A stretch of DNA of 64,000 bases from JANPPS01 sp964242575 (GTDB taxonomy: Bacteria > Pseudomonadota > Alphaproteobacteria > Acetobacterales > Acetobacteraceae), in contig CAXTCN010000005.1 in NCBI GenBank assembly GCA_964242575.1, positions 46,034-110,033 on the forward strand, in the 5' to 3' direction. Every line of letters begins with the position of its first letter. The first letter of the stretch is position 1. Below are positions 16,449 to 26,091 of this stretch, piece after piece. A program made the translations under genes and the position numbers. The notes below the pieces were generated by a model. The model was given only the letters and a program-made list of their open reading frames with translations, did no database searches and was not told the origin of the DNA.

Positions 16449-18338
16449 GTGCCCAGGACGATGTCAGGACAATCCAGCACGGGCGCCCGGTGGGAGGCGC
16501 CGCCGCGGCCCACGCTGCGGGAGCGGGTGGGCGCCCTGCGTTCCCTGCCGCCGGTGCTCGCGCTGATTTGGCGGACCAGCCCGGGGCTAATGCTGGCGAC
16601 GCTCGCGTTGCGGCTGGTGCGGGCGCTGTTGCCGGTCGCGGGCCTGTTCGTCGCCAAGCTCATCATCGACGAGGTGCTGCGCCTGGTGCAGCTTCCGGAC
16701 CGGCCCGCGGACTTCCCCGGGTGGCTCGGGAGCGGGCTACTGCTGCGGCTCGGATTGCTGCTGGCGCTTGAGCTGGGGCTGGCGGTGCTGACAGATGTGC
16801 TCGGGCGCGCCGTGCTGCTGGCGGACGGGCTGCTGTCGGAGCGCTTCACCAACGCCTCCAGCGTCCGGCTGATGCAGCACGCGGCGACGCTCGACCTGGA
16901 GGATTTTGAGGACAGCGAGCTGCAAGACAAGCTCGACCGCGCGCGCCGGCAGACCACCGGGCGAACCGGGCTGATCAGCACGTTGTTTGGGCAAGCGCAG
17001 GATATCGTGACGGTGCTGAGCCTCGCCGTGGGCTTGGCGGCATACGCGCCCTGGCTGATTGCGCTGCTGCTGGCGGCGCTGGTGCCGGCGTTCCTGGGCG
17101 AGGCGCACTTCAACGCGCTGAGCTACGCGCTGAGCTTTGCGCGCACGGCGGAACGGCGCGAGCTGGATTACGTGCGCCAGACCGGCGCCAGCAGCGAGAC
17201 GGCGAAGGAGGTCAAGATATTTGGCCTGAACAGCTTCCTGATCGAGCGGTACCAGGAGCTTGCCACCGGCTTCCAGCGCGAGAACTGGCGGCTTGCGGTC
17301 CGCCGGGCATCCTGGGGCGCCGTGCTCGCGGCGCTGGGCACTGTCGGGTATTACGCGGCCTACGCGTTCCTGGCCTGGCGCACCGTGACGGGCCAGTTCA
17401 GCGTCGGCGACCTCACGTTCCTGGCTGGGTCGTTCCTGCGGCTGCGTGGGTTGCTGGAGGGGTTGCTGACCGGCTTCTCCAGCACCGCCAGCCAGGCCAT
17501 GTACCTCGACGACCTATTCTCGTTCTTTGAGATCACCCCCGAAATCCACTCGCCCGAGCACCCGCGCCCCATGCCGGCCACGGTCGGCGAGGGCTACGTG
17601 TTCGAGGACGTCGGCTTCCGCTACCCCGGCGCCGAGCGCTGGGCGGTGCGCAACCTGAGCTTCACGCTGCGCGCTGGCGAGGTCCTGGCGCTGGTGGGGG
17701 AGAACGGCGCTGGCAAAACCACGCTCGTTAAGCTGCTGGCCCGGCTGTACGACCCGGATGAAGGGCGTATCCTGTTGGCCGGGCATGACATCCGCGAGTA
17801 CGATGTGGCGGCGTTGCGCGGCAGCATGGGCGTCATCTTCCAGGATTTCGTGCGCTACCATCTGACGGCTGCGGACAACATCGCGGTCGGGCGGATCGAG
17901 GCGCGGGCGGACCGGCCGCGGATCGAGGCGGCTGCCGACCGCGGGCTGGCCGCCGGCGTGATCGGCGCGTTGCCCGGCGGCTATGACCAGATGATCGGCC
18001 GGCGGTTCCGCGGCGGGGTCGAGCTGTCGGGCGGCGAGTGGCAAAAGGTCGCGTTGGCCCGCGCCTACATGCGGGACGCGCAGGTGCTGATTTTGGACGA
18101 GCCGACGGCGGCGCTCGACGCGCGCTCGGAGTTCGAGGTGTTCCAGCGGTTCAAGGGCCTGAGCGCTGGGCGCACGGCGGTGCTGATCTCGCACCGGTTC
18201 TCCAGCGTGCGGATGGCGGACCGCATCCTGGTCATGGCGGGCGGCGAGATCGAGGCGGTCGGCACGCACGCGGAGCTGCTGGCCGCCGGCGGCCGGTATG
18301 CCGAGCTGTTCGAGCTGCAGGCGGCGGGCTACCGCTGA
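16449..18338 (+). CDS. ABC transporter, fused permease and ATPase (exporter type)
   Basis: 629-residue half-transporter. An N-terminal six-helix membrane domain (about 35-340) is joined to a nucleotide-binding domain with Walker A GENGAGKTT near residue 417, signature LSGGEWQK near 526 and Walker B VLILDEPTAALD near 546. LSGGEWQK rather than LSGGQ is seen in a lipid/peptide exporter branch. Start is either GTG at 16449 or ATG at 16461; both lie close to GGAGG. It stands alone and divergent from the hydratase gene; the DapA-like gene follows after 37 bases. Substrate unknown. Confidence 0.88.
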   Translation: MPRTMSGQSSTGARWEAPPRPTLRERVGALRSLPPVLALIWRTSPGLMLATLALRLVRALLPVAGLFVAKLIIDEVLRLVQLPDRPADFPGWLGSGLLLRLGLLLALELGLAVLTDVLGRAVLLADGLLSERFTNASSVRLMQHAATLDLEDFEDSELQDKLDRARRQTTGRTGLISTLFGQAQDIVTVLSLAVGLAAYAPWLIALLLAALVPAFLGEAHFNALSYALSFARTAERRELDYVRQTGASSETAKEVKIFGLNSFLIERYQELATGFQRENWRLAVRRASWGAVLAALGTVGYYAAYAFLAWRTVTGQFSVGDLTFLAGSFLRLRGLLEGLLTGFSSTASQAMYLDDLFSFFEITPEIHSPEHPRPMPATVGEGYVFEDVGFRYPGAERWAVRNLSFTLRAGEVLALVGENGAGKTTLVKLLARLYDPDEGRILLAGHDIREYDVAALRGSMGVIFQDFVRYHLTAADNIAVGRIEARADRPRIEAAADRGLAAGVIGALPGGYDQMIGRRFRGGVELSGGEWQKVALARAYMRDAQVLILDEPTAALDARSEFEVFQRFKGLSAGRTAVLISHRFSSVRMADRILVMAGGEIEAVGTHAELLAAGGRYAELFELQAAGYR

Positions 18339-18375
18339 ACGTTGCGGCGCGACCGGGTCGTGGTAGGAAAGGCGC

Positions 18376-19329
18376 ATGAAGCTCACTGAAGCCGCACGCG
18401 GCGTATTCCCGATCGCCCCCACCCCGTTCCACCCGGACGGCCGCATCGACGAGGGGTCCATCGACCGTTTGACAGAGTCGTGGGTGCAGTGCGGCGCGGA
18501 CGGCGCGACGGTGCTGGGCATCATGGGGGAGGCGCCGAAGCTGACGCATGAGGAGTCGCTGGCCGTCGCGGGTCGCTTCATACGGGGAATGAACGCGCTT
18601 CCAACAATCGTCGGCGTGTCGGCGCCTGGCTTCGCGGCGATGCGGTCGCTGGCGCACGCGGTGATGGACCAGGGAGCAGCCGGCGTGATGATCGCGCCGC
18701 CGCCGCACTTGCGGACAGACGACGAGATCATCGGCTACTTCGCCGGCGCCGCCGAGGCGGTTGGCCCGGAGGTGCCGTGGGTGCTGCAGGACTACCCGCT
18801 GACGCTCACGGTGGTCATGACCCCCGCCGTGATCCGGCGCATCGTGCAGGACAATGCCGGCTGCGTGATGTTGAAGCACGAGGACTGGCCCGGCCTCGAG
18901 AAAATCAGCGCGTTGCGCGGCTACCAGGCGGACGGCTCGTTGCGTCCGCTGTCGATTCTTACCGGCAATGGCGGGCTGTTCCTAGACTTCGAGATGGAGC
19001 GCGGGGCGGATGGCGCGATGACGGGCTATGCCTTCCCGGAGCTTTTGGTCGATGTGGTGCGGATGCAGCAGGCCGGGCAGCGGGACGCGGCGCATGACCT
19101 GTTCGACGCGCACCTCCCGCTGCTGCGCTATGAGCAGCAGGCGCGGATTGGGCTTGCGGTGCGGAAGTACGTGCTGATGCGGCGCGGCCTGTTGTCGAGC
19201 GACACGCAACGCAAGCCGGCGCCCGGCCTGTCCGCCAAGGACCGGAGCGAGGTGGATTACCTACTGGCACGCCTCAGCCGGCATGACCGGCGGGCGGCCG
19301 TTAGCGCTTCCTTAATGGTTCCAGCCTAA
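18376..19329 (+). CDS. Dihydrodipicolinate synthase/N-acetylneuraminate lyase family protein
   Basis: Class I aldolase-fold enzyme of 317 residues. Tyr140 (LQDYPL) and the Schiff-base Lys167 (VMLKHED) are in place. The usual GTTGE phosphate-loop motif is changed to GIMGEAPKLT (48-57), so it is probably not a true lysine-pathway DapA but one of the many pyruvate-dependent lyases or dehydratases acting on sugar acids or similar compounds. AGGAAAGG precedes the ATG. The neighbours do not settle the substrate. Confidence 0.85.
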   Translation: MKLTEAARGVFPIAPTPFHPDGRIDEGSIDRLTESWVQCGADGATVLGIMGEAPKLTHEESLAVAGRFIRGMNALPTIVGVSAPGFAAMRSLAHAVMDQGAAGVMIAPPPHLRTDDEIIGYFAGAAEAVGPEVPWVLQDYPLTLTVVMTPAVIRRIVQDNAGCVMLKHEDWPGLEKISALRGYQADGSLRPLSILTGNGGLFLDFEMERGADGAMTGYAFPELLVDVVRMQQAGQRDAAHDLFDAHLPLLRYEQQARIGLAVRKYVLMRRGLLSSDTQRKPAPGLSAKDRSEVDYLLARLSRHDRRAAVSASLMVPA

Positions 19330-19356
19330 TGTGCATCGCAACCAAAGGGTGATGCG

Positions 19357-20184
19357 ATGCGCGTGGTTGTTGTGCTTATGGCGGTGTTGGGCTTGGTCGG
19401 CGTCGGGCTGCAAGCCGCGGTGGCCCAGGGTAGCCCTTCCGCCACCCAAATCATCCAATCCCTGCGGCCCGGCGCGGCAGCGTCCGGCGGCACGTGGGGC
19501 GTTCACCCAGTTGGCCTGCAAACCGACGCAGGCATCCGGGCCGTCGGACCCAGGCCCGGCGCGGCGGCCGTGCCTCGTGGCGCGCAACCGAGCAGCCAGG
19601 GCAGCCAATTACCGTCCGCTGCCGTGCCATCCGTGAACCTCATGGTGCAGTTCGCAACCAACTCCGCGGAGCTTACCCCGGCGGCAATACGGACCCTGGA
19701 CGAGCTGGGCCGGGCAGTGAGCAGCCAAGCGCTATCAACCTCGCGGTTCCGGATTGAGGGGCATACCGACGCCGTTGGCAACCGCGAGCACAACAAAAGC
19801 CTGTCCGAACAGCGTGCCATCACGGTTGTGGATTATTTAGCCACCAGATTCAGCGTGGACCATACGCGGCTAGAGGCAGTAGGCCTGGGTCAGGAGCAAC
19901 CGCTGGTGCCGACGGCAGACAACGTATCCCAGCCGCAGAACCGCCGGGTCACGGTGGTGAACGTCGGGCCTAAGCGTGCATCGGCCTACGCGTCGGAACT
20001 GGCTGGGGGACCTGGATTCGAACCAAGGCTTTCCGAGTCAGAGTCGGAAGTTCTACCGCTAAACTATCCCCCAAAGCGTTCACGCCCGGCGGCAAGGCGA
20101 TACCATGGGCTTCGTGCCCGGGCAACCTCCTGCCGCAATTGTGACGTTTGGCTTGCAGCCGGTATCGTATGCGGCCGACACTAA
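19357..20184 (+). CDS. OmpA-family protein; frame runs past its domain into antisense tRNA-Gln
   Basis: A signal peptide (about residues 1-24) is followed by a Gly/Pro/Ala-rich linker and an OmpA peptidoglycan-binding domain at about 93-205 (VQFATNSAELTP, RIEGHTDAVGNREHN, LSEQRA, NRRVTVVNV). The TD and R positions that bind diaminopimelate are present. The domain ends near base 19965, yet the frame stays open to a TAA at 20182-20184, adding about 70 residues, some of which are simply the tRNA gene read backwards (GPGFEPRLSESE). A TAA in another frame lies at 19971-19973, where an intact gene could have ended. A lost stop codon, a frameshift or a sequence error are possible. Confidence 0.75.
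   Translation: MRVVVVLMAVLGLVGVGLQAAVAQGSPSATQIIQSLRPGAAASGGTWGVHPVGLQTDAGIRAVGPRPGAAAVPRGAQPSSQGSQLPSAAVPSVNLMVQFATNSAELTPAAIRTLDELGRAVSSQALSTSRFRIEGHTDAVGNREHNKSLSEQRAITVVDYLATRFSVDHTRLEAVGLGQEQPLVPTADNVSQPQNRRVTVVNVGPKRASAYASELAGGPGFEPRLSESESEVLPLNYPPKRSRPAARRYHGLRARATSCRNCDVWLAAGIVCGRH
20000..20073 (-). tRNA. tRNA-Gln (anticodon CTG)
   Basis: On the minus strand 74 bases fold as a full cloverleaf. The acceptor TGGGGGA (20073-20067) pairs with TCCCCCA (20010-20004), the T-arm carries GGTTCGAATCC, and the anticodon stem TCCGA/TCGGA encloses CTCTGAC with anticodon CTG. The U1-A72 pair and G73 are tRNA-Gln features. CCA is encoded (20002-20000). It is convergent with the OmpA-like reading frame and lies inside it. 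Confidence 0.95.
20097..20125 (-). promoter_or_regulatory. Candidate promoter of tRNA-Gln
   Basis: On the minus strand TTGCCC (20125-20120), a 17-base spacer and TATCGC (20102-20097) form a sigma-70-like promoter ending 23 bases before the tRNA 5' end, which leaves a short leader for RNase P. The match to consensus is moderate. Confidence 0.45.
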
Positions 20185-20214
20185 GCCCATGTAGGACAGC
20201 GGAAGGACCTGCAC

Positions 20215-21270
20215 ATGGTCGCATACGCTGAAACATCTCGAGACCGGCGGCCCGGCGCCCCCGCGTTCGCCGCTATCGACCTTGGCACGAACAACTGCCG
20301 CCTGCTGGTTGGCGTGCCCACCTCGGACGGGTTTCGGGTCGTGGACAGCTTCAGCCGCATCGTCTGCTTGGGTGAGGGCCTGCAAGGGAGCGGGCGGTTA
20401 AGCGAGCCCGCCATGGAGCGTGCGCTCACGGCATTGCAGGCCTGCGCGGCGCGTCTGGAGCGCCGGCCGGTGCGCGGCCTGCGTTCGGTGGCGACCGAGG
20501 CCTGCCGCAAGGCGGGCAACGGGGCGGAGTTCCTGAAACGCGTGCGGGCGGAAACCGGGCTGGCCATCAACATGATATCTCCTCGTGAGGAGGCCGAGCT
20601 TGCGCTGGAAAGCTGTGGGCCGTTGCTGGCGGGCGCCGGGCGCCGGGCGCTGGTGTTCGACATCGGCGGTGGGTCGACCGAGTTGGCATGGGTCCGGCTG
20701 GATGCGCGTGACGGCCTGCCGGAGTTGATCGGCTATGACAGCCTGCCGGTGGGCGTGGTGAACCTGTCTGAACGCTACGGCGCCGCCATGTTCGAACCTG
20801 AGGGGTTCCAGGCGATGGTTGACGCCGTGGTGGCGCGGCTCGCGACGTTCGAGCGCGTGCACTGCATCGGCCACGAGATGCGGTCGGGCGGCGTGCGCGT
20901 GCTGGGCACCAGCGGGACGGTGACGACGCTGGCCGGGGTATCGATGGGGCTGCTGCGTTACCGGCGGCCCTTGGTGGACGGCACGGTGCTGACGGCCGCC
21001 GCTGCCAGCCAGTCGTTGGGCGTGTTGCGCCGGCTGGGACGGGAGGGGCTGGCGCTGCATCCCTGCATAGGGCCGGACCGGGCGGACTTCGTGCTGCCGG
21101 GCTGCGCCATCTTCGAGGCCATCCGCCGAATGTGGCCAGTGGGCGACGTGATCGTGGCGGACCGGGGGCTGCGCGAGGGGATGCTGCTGCGCCTCATGCG
21201 CCAGGCAACGGAACGGCGGGCACGCCAGCACCACCACGCCGTCCAGCCCGACCTGGCGCAAACGGCATGA
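20215..21270 (+). CDS. ppx: Exopolyphosphatase / guanosine pentaphosphate phosphatase family (Ppx/GppA)
   Basis: 351 residues of the ASKHA-fold Ppx/GppA family, which removes terminal phosphate from polyphosphate or pppGpp. The phosphate-1 motif AAIDLGTNNCRLL lies at about 18-30 and FDIGGGSTELAW near residue 144-155. It lacks the long C-terminal HD-like region of E. coli Ppx and so matches the short alphaproteobacterial form. The stop overlaps the rlmE start (ATGA), an arrangement common in alphaproteobacteria. Which of the two substrates it prefers is not visible. Confidence 0.9.
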   Translation: MVAYAETSRDRRPGAPAFAAIDLGTNNCRLLVGVPTSDGFRVVDSFSRIVCLGEGLQGSGRLSEPAMERALTALQACAARLERRPVRGLRSVATEACRKAGNGAEFLKRVRAETGLAINMISPREEAELALESCGPLLAGAGRRALVFDIGGGSTELAWVRLDARDGLPELIGYDSLPVGVVNLSERYGAAMFEPEGFQAMVDAVVARLATFERVHCIGHEMRSGGVRVLGTSGTVTTLAGVSMGLLRYRRPLVDGTVLTAAAASQSLGVLRRLGREGLALHPCIGPDRADFVLPGCAIFEAIRRMWPVGDVIVADRGLREGMLLRLMRQATERRARQHHHAVQPDLAQTA

Positions 21271-21962
21271 GCGGCGGCCCGCCGGGCAAGTCACGCGGCC
21301 CGCTCCCATCGCGGGGCCTGGCCGTGTCGCTCAAAACGGCACGGGGCCGTACCACCGCGTCGCAAAAATGGCTGTCGCGGCAGTTGAACGACCCCTACGT
21401 GCGCGCGGCCAAGGAACAGGGCTTCCGGTCCCGGGCGGCGTTCAAGCTGATTGAGCTCGACGACCGCTTCCACCTGATCCACCGCGGGTCAAAGGTCGTG
21501 GACCTTGGCGCCGCGCCCGGCGGATGGACCCAGGTGGCGGTGCAGCGCGGCGCGGCACGGGTGGTGGGCGTGGATTTGCTGCCAATGGACCCGGTGCCTG
21601 GCTCCACGCTGTTGCTGGGCGACTTCATGGACGACGCCGTGCCGGGGCAACTGATCGAGCTGTTGGGCGGCAAGGCGGACCTGGTGCTGTCGGACATGGC
21701 GCCCAACACCACGGGGCACAACGCGACCGACCACTTGCGGATCATGGCGCTGGCGGATCTTGCGCTGCACTTTGCGATCGGCACGCTGGCCGAGGGCGGC
21801 AGCTTTGTCGCCAAGGTGTTCCAGGGCGGGTCGGAGCGGCTGATGCTTGAGCGGATGAAGCGCCACTTCGGCGTCGTGCGCCATGCCAAGCCGCCGGCGA
21901 GCCGTAAGGATTCGAGCGAACTGTATGTGGTGGCCACCGGGTTCAAAGGCTGGGTCGAGTGA
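21267..21962 (+). CDS. rlmE: 23S rRNA (uridine-2'-O-)-methyltransferase RlmE (FtsJ/RrmJ)
   Basis: Methylates the 2'-O of U2552 in the A loop of 23S rRNA. The 231-residue protein has the SAM motif DLGAAPGGWTQV and all four K-D-K-E positions: K in RAAFKLIE, D in LVLSDMAPN, K in FVAKVFQG and E in SSELYVV. The start is the ATG at 21267 that overlaps the ppx stop; the frame is open further upstream, but that part lies wholly inside ppx. Confidence 0.95.
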   Translation: MSGGPPGKSRGPLPSRGLAVSLKTARGRTTASQKWLSRQLNDPYVRAAKEQGFRSRAAFKLIELDDRFHLIHRGSKVVDLGAAPGGWTQVAVQRGAARVVGVDLLPMDPVPGSTLLLGDFMDDAVPGQLIELLGGKADLVLSDMAPNTTGHNATDHLRIMALADLALHFAIGTLAEGGSFVAKVFQGGSERLMLERMKRHFGVVRHAKPPASRKDSSELYVVATGFKGWVE

Positions 21963-22076
21963 CGCCGCGCGCCGGTCATGTGGCCGTGCTTGCGCCTGGG
22001 CGAGCCGGCGCTTATGTCGGGTCGCCAAGGTAGGGCTGACCGCTCGCGGGACGCCCGGCGGATGAAAGGTCCCACC

Positions 22077-23581
<1,505 letters not shown>

Positions 23582-23585
<4 letters not shown>

Positions 23586-24256
23586 GCGCCATAGAAGCCG
23601 TTGTTTTCGATGCGTATGGCACCTTGCTCGATGTGCACGGAGCCATGCAGCGCCATGCGGACTTGCTGCCGCCCGACTGGGAGCGGATCAGCGGGGAATG
23701 GCGGGCCAAGCAGCTTGAGTACGCCTGGGTGCGCAGCCTGACTGGGCCGGGCCGGCATAAGGACTTCTGGCAGGTGACGCAGGACGCGCTGGCGTTCGTG
23801 GCGGCGCGGAACCGCATCACCGACCCTGTGGTGCTGGAGCGGTTGCTGGACAGCTACCGGCGCCTGCCGGCGTATGCGGATGCGGAGGGCGTGTTGACCG
23901 CGTTGCGCGGACGTGGGCTGCGTACCGCAATCCTGTCAAACGGCGAGCCTGGCATGTTGGCGGACGCGGTCGCGGCGGCACGGCTTGGCCCGTTGCTGGA
24001 CGCGGTGCTGAGCGTCGAGGATGTGGGCGTGTTCAAGCCGGACCCACGGGTGTACGCGCTCGCTGCCAATGCCCTGGAACTGCCCCCCGAGCGGATGGCC
24101 TTCGTGTCGTCCAACGCTTGGGACGCGCAAGCCGCTGCGCTTGCTGGATTCCAGGTGTTTTGGTGCAACCGGACCGGGCAGCCGGACGAGTACGGCCTGC
24201 GGGACGTGGCCACTGAGCTGCGGGACCTCTCGGCCCTGCCTGACCGGCTCGCGTGA
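23582..24256 (+). CDS. HAD-superfamily hydrolase, haloacid dehalogenase type II-like
   Basis: 224 residues of the HAD fold. Motif I is FDAYGTLLD with the nucleophile Asp, motif II LSNGEP, motif III FKPDPRVY and motif IV SSNAWDA. The FDAYGTL plus SSNAWDAQ signature is that of type II (S)-2-haloacid dehalogenases rather than ordinary phosphatases. It overlaps guaB and rsmB by four bases on each side, so it is built into the purine/rRNA operon. The natural substrate may not be a haloacid. Confidence 0.85.
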
Positions 24257-25548
24257 CCCCGGCCGCGCGGCTTGCCGCCGCCATCGAGCTGCTGACCGAG
24301 ATCAACGATGCGCCGCGCCGTCCGGCCGACGCCGTGGCGAACGACTTTTTCCGCGCCCGCCGGTTCATCGGCTCTGGCGACCGGCGCGCGGTGTCGGACC
24401 GGACCTGGCGCGTGCTGCGCGCGAGGCGGCGGCTGGAGTGGTGGATCGGCCAGGCCGGGACGGCGCCGACCGCGCGGATGCTGGTGGCGGCGTCGCTGCT
24501 GCTGGAGGGCTGGACCGCGCAAGGTGTCGCGCAGTCCTACTCCGGCGGGCAGTACGGCGCTGCGCCGTTCCTGCAAATGGAGACGGCGGCGGCACGGGCG
24601 CTTGAGGGGCGCACGCTGGACCATCCCGGGATGCCGGACGCCGTGCGGTTCGAAATGCCGGACTGGGTGCTGCCGCACTTGCAGGAGCGGTTCGGCGAGC
24701 AGCTCGGCCCCGAGATGCAGGCGGCGCTTGACCCGGCTCCGCTCGACCTGCGGGTGAACCTATTGCGCGGCACCCGGGAAGATGCGCGGGCGGCGTTGCT
24801 GGCGGAGGGGCTGGATGCGACGCCCACGCCGCTTTCGCCGTGGGGCCTGCGCATCGAGGGCCGCCGGGCGGTCACCACGGGACCGGCGTTCCAGTCCGGC
24901 CTGGTGGAAATCCAGGACGAGGGCAGCCAGTTGGTCGCGGCCCTGGTGGGCGTCACGCCGGAGATGCGGGTGGTGGACTGGTGCGCGGGCGCGGGAGGCA
25001 AGACGTTGGCCTTAGCGATGCTGATGCAGAACCGGGGGCACTTGGTCGCGTGCGACGTGTCCGCCCCCCGGCTGGAGGGCGCAGTGCGTCGGCTGCGGCG
25101 GGCCGGGGTGCAGAACTCGGAGCGGCACCTGGTTGCGCCGGGCGACAAATGGGCGAAGCGGCGCGGCGGGTCGTTCGACCGGGTGCTGGTGGACGCGCCG
25201 TGCACCGGCACCGGCACCTGGCGCCGCAACCCGGACGCGCGGCTGCGGCTGCGGGAGCTGGACTTGACGGAGCTGCGTCCGAAACAGGCGCGCATCCTGG
25301 ACGACGCCGCCCGGCTGGTGCGGCTGGGCGGGCGGCTGGTGTATGCCACTTGCTCGTTGTTCACTGAGGAGAACGAGGCGCAGGTGGATGCGTTCCTGGA
25401 ACGCACGCCGGGCTTTGCCGTGGTGCCGTTGCAAAAGGCCTGGAACTTGCCGACGCCAGCGCCGGGCGCCGATCCGTACTTGTCGCTGACGCCGCGGCGT
25501 CATGGAACGGACGGGTTCTTCGGCGCAGTGCTGGAGCGCACCGCGTGA
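24253..25548 (+). CDS. rsmB: RsmB/NOP-family rRNA (cytosine-C5) methyltransferase
   Basis: SAM-dependent m5C methyltransferase of 431 residues, likely acting on 16S rRNA C967. The N-terminal part is NusB-like, followed by the Rossmann domain with DWCAGAGGKTLAL. Both cysteines of the mechanism are present, in DAPCTGTG and ATCSLFTEEN. The GTG start overlaps the previous stop, and the stop overlaps the GNAT gene. Presence between guaB and guaA is common in alphaproteobacteria. Confidence 0.9.
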   Translation: MTPAARLAAAIELLTEINDAPRRPADAVANDFFRARRFIGSGDRRAVSDRTWRVLRARRRLEWWIGQAGTAPTARMLVAASLLLEGWTAQGVAQSYSGGQYGAAPFLQMETAAARALEGRTLDHPGMPDAVRFEMPDWVLPHLQERFGEQLGPEMQAALDPAPLDLRVNLLRGTREDARAALLAEGLDATPTPLSPWGLRIEGRRAVTTGPAFQSGLVEIQDEGSQLVAALVGVTPEMRVVDWCAGAGGKTLALAMLMQNRGHLVACDVSAPRLEGAVRRLRRAGVQNSERHLVAPGDKWAKRRGGSFDRVLVDAPCTGTGTWRRNPDARLRLRELDLTELRPKQARILDDAARLVRLGGRLVYATCSLFTEENEAQVDAFLERTPGFAVVPLQKAWNLPTPAPGADPYLSLTPRRHGTDGFFGAVLERTA

Positions 25549-26066
25549 TGGTGCGGCGGGCACGGCCGCTGGACGCCGTGGCGATTGCCTCGGTGCATGT
25601 CGCGGCGTGGCGCAGCGCCTATGCCGGCATCCTGCCCGACGCCTACCTGGCCGGGCTGTCGGTCCCACGGCACGCCGCGCAGTACGACGCCGATATCCGC
25701 GCCGGCCGCAGCGTGTTCGTGGCGGTCGGCGACGGCGCGGTGGTCGGCTTCGCAACCGTCGGGCGCGCGCGCCGGCCCGGCCTGGCGGACGGCGAGTTCG
25801 AGACCCTGTACGTGCTGGACGACTGGCGGGACCGCGGCGTCGGACGCCAGTTGCTGCACGCCGGCGCGGCGCACCTGGCGGCCTCCGGATGCCGGAGCGC
25901 GTTCCTATGGGTGTTGCGGGACAATCCCAGCAAGTGGTTCTACCAGCACCTTGGCGGACGGCCCGGCGCCCAGTCGGTCACGCACGTTGCCGGGGCGTCC
26001 GTGCCGCAGGTTGCCTACGTTTGGAACCCCATCGAGACAATGCTGGTGCCGAAACCCTTGCCGTGA
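25545..26066 (+). CDS. GNAT-family N-acetyltransferase
   Basis: 173-residue single GNAT domain. The acetyl-CoA pyrophosphate loop appears as DRGVGRQLL near residue 98, with the following helix and WVLRDNPSKWFYQHLGG, a common ending in this group. The start is GTG at 25545 overlapping the rsmB stop, or ATG at 25548. The acceptor is unknown. Confidence 0.85.
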   Translation: MMVRRARPLDAVAIASVHVAAWRSAYAGILPDAYLAGLSVPRHAAQYDADIRAGRSVFVAVGDGAVVGFATVGRARRPGLADGEFETLYVLDDWRDRGVGRQLLHAGAAHLAASGCRSAFLWVLRDNPSKWFYQHLGGRPGAQSVTHVAGASVPQVAYVWNPIETMLVPKPLP

Positions 26067-26091
26067 ACCCGGCCATACGGCACACCGCAGC

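Noticed and set aside
21963..22076. Riboswitch or other leader element before guaB
   Set aside because: 114 bases with no conserved purine-aptamer pieces or terminator-like hairpin; it seems plain leader.
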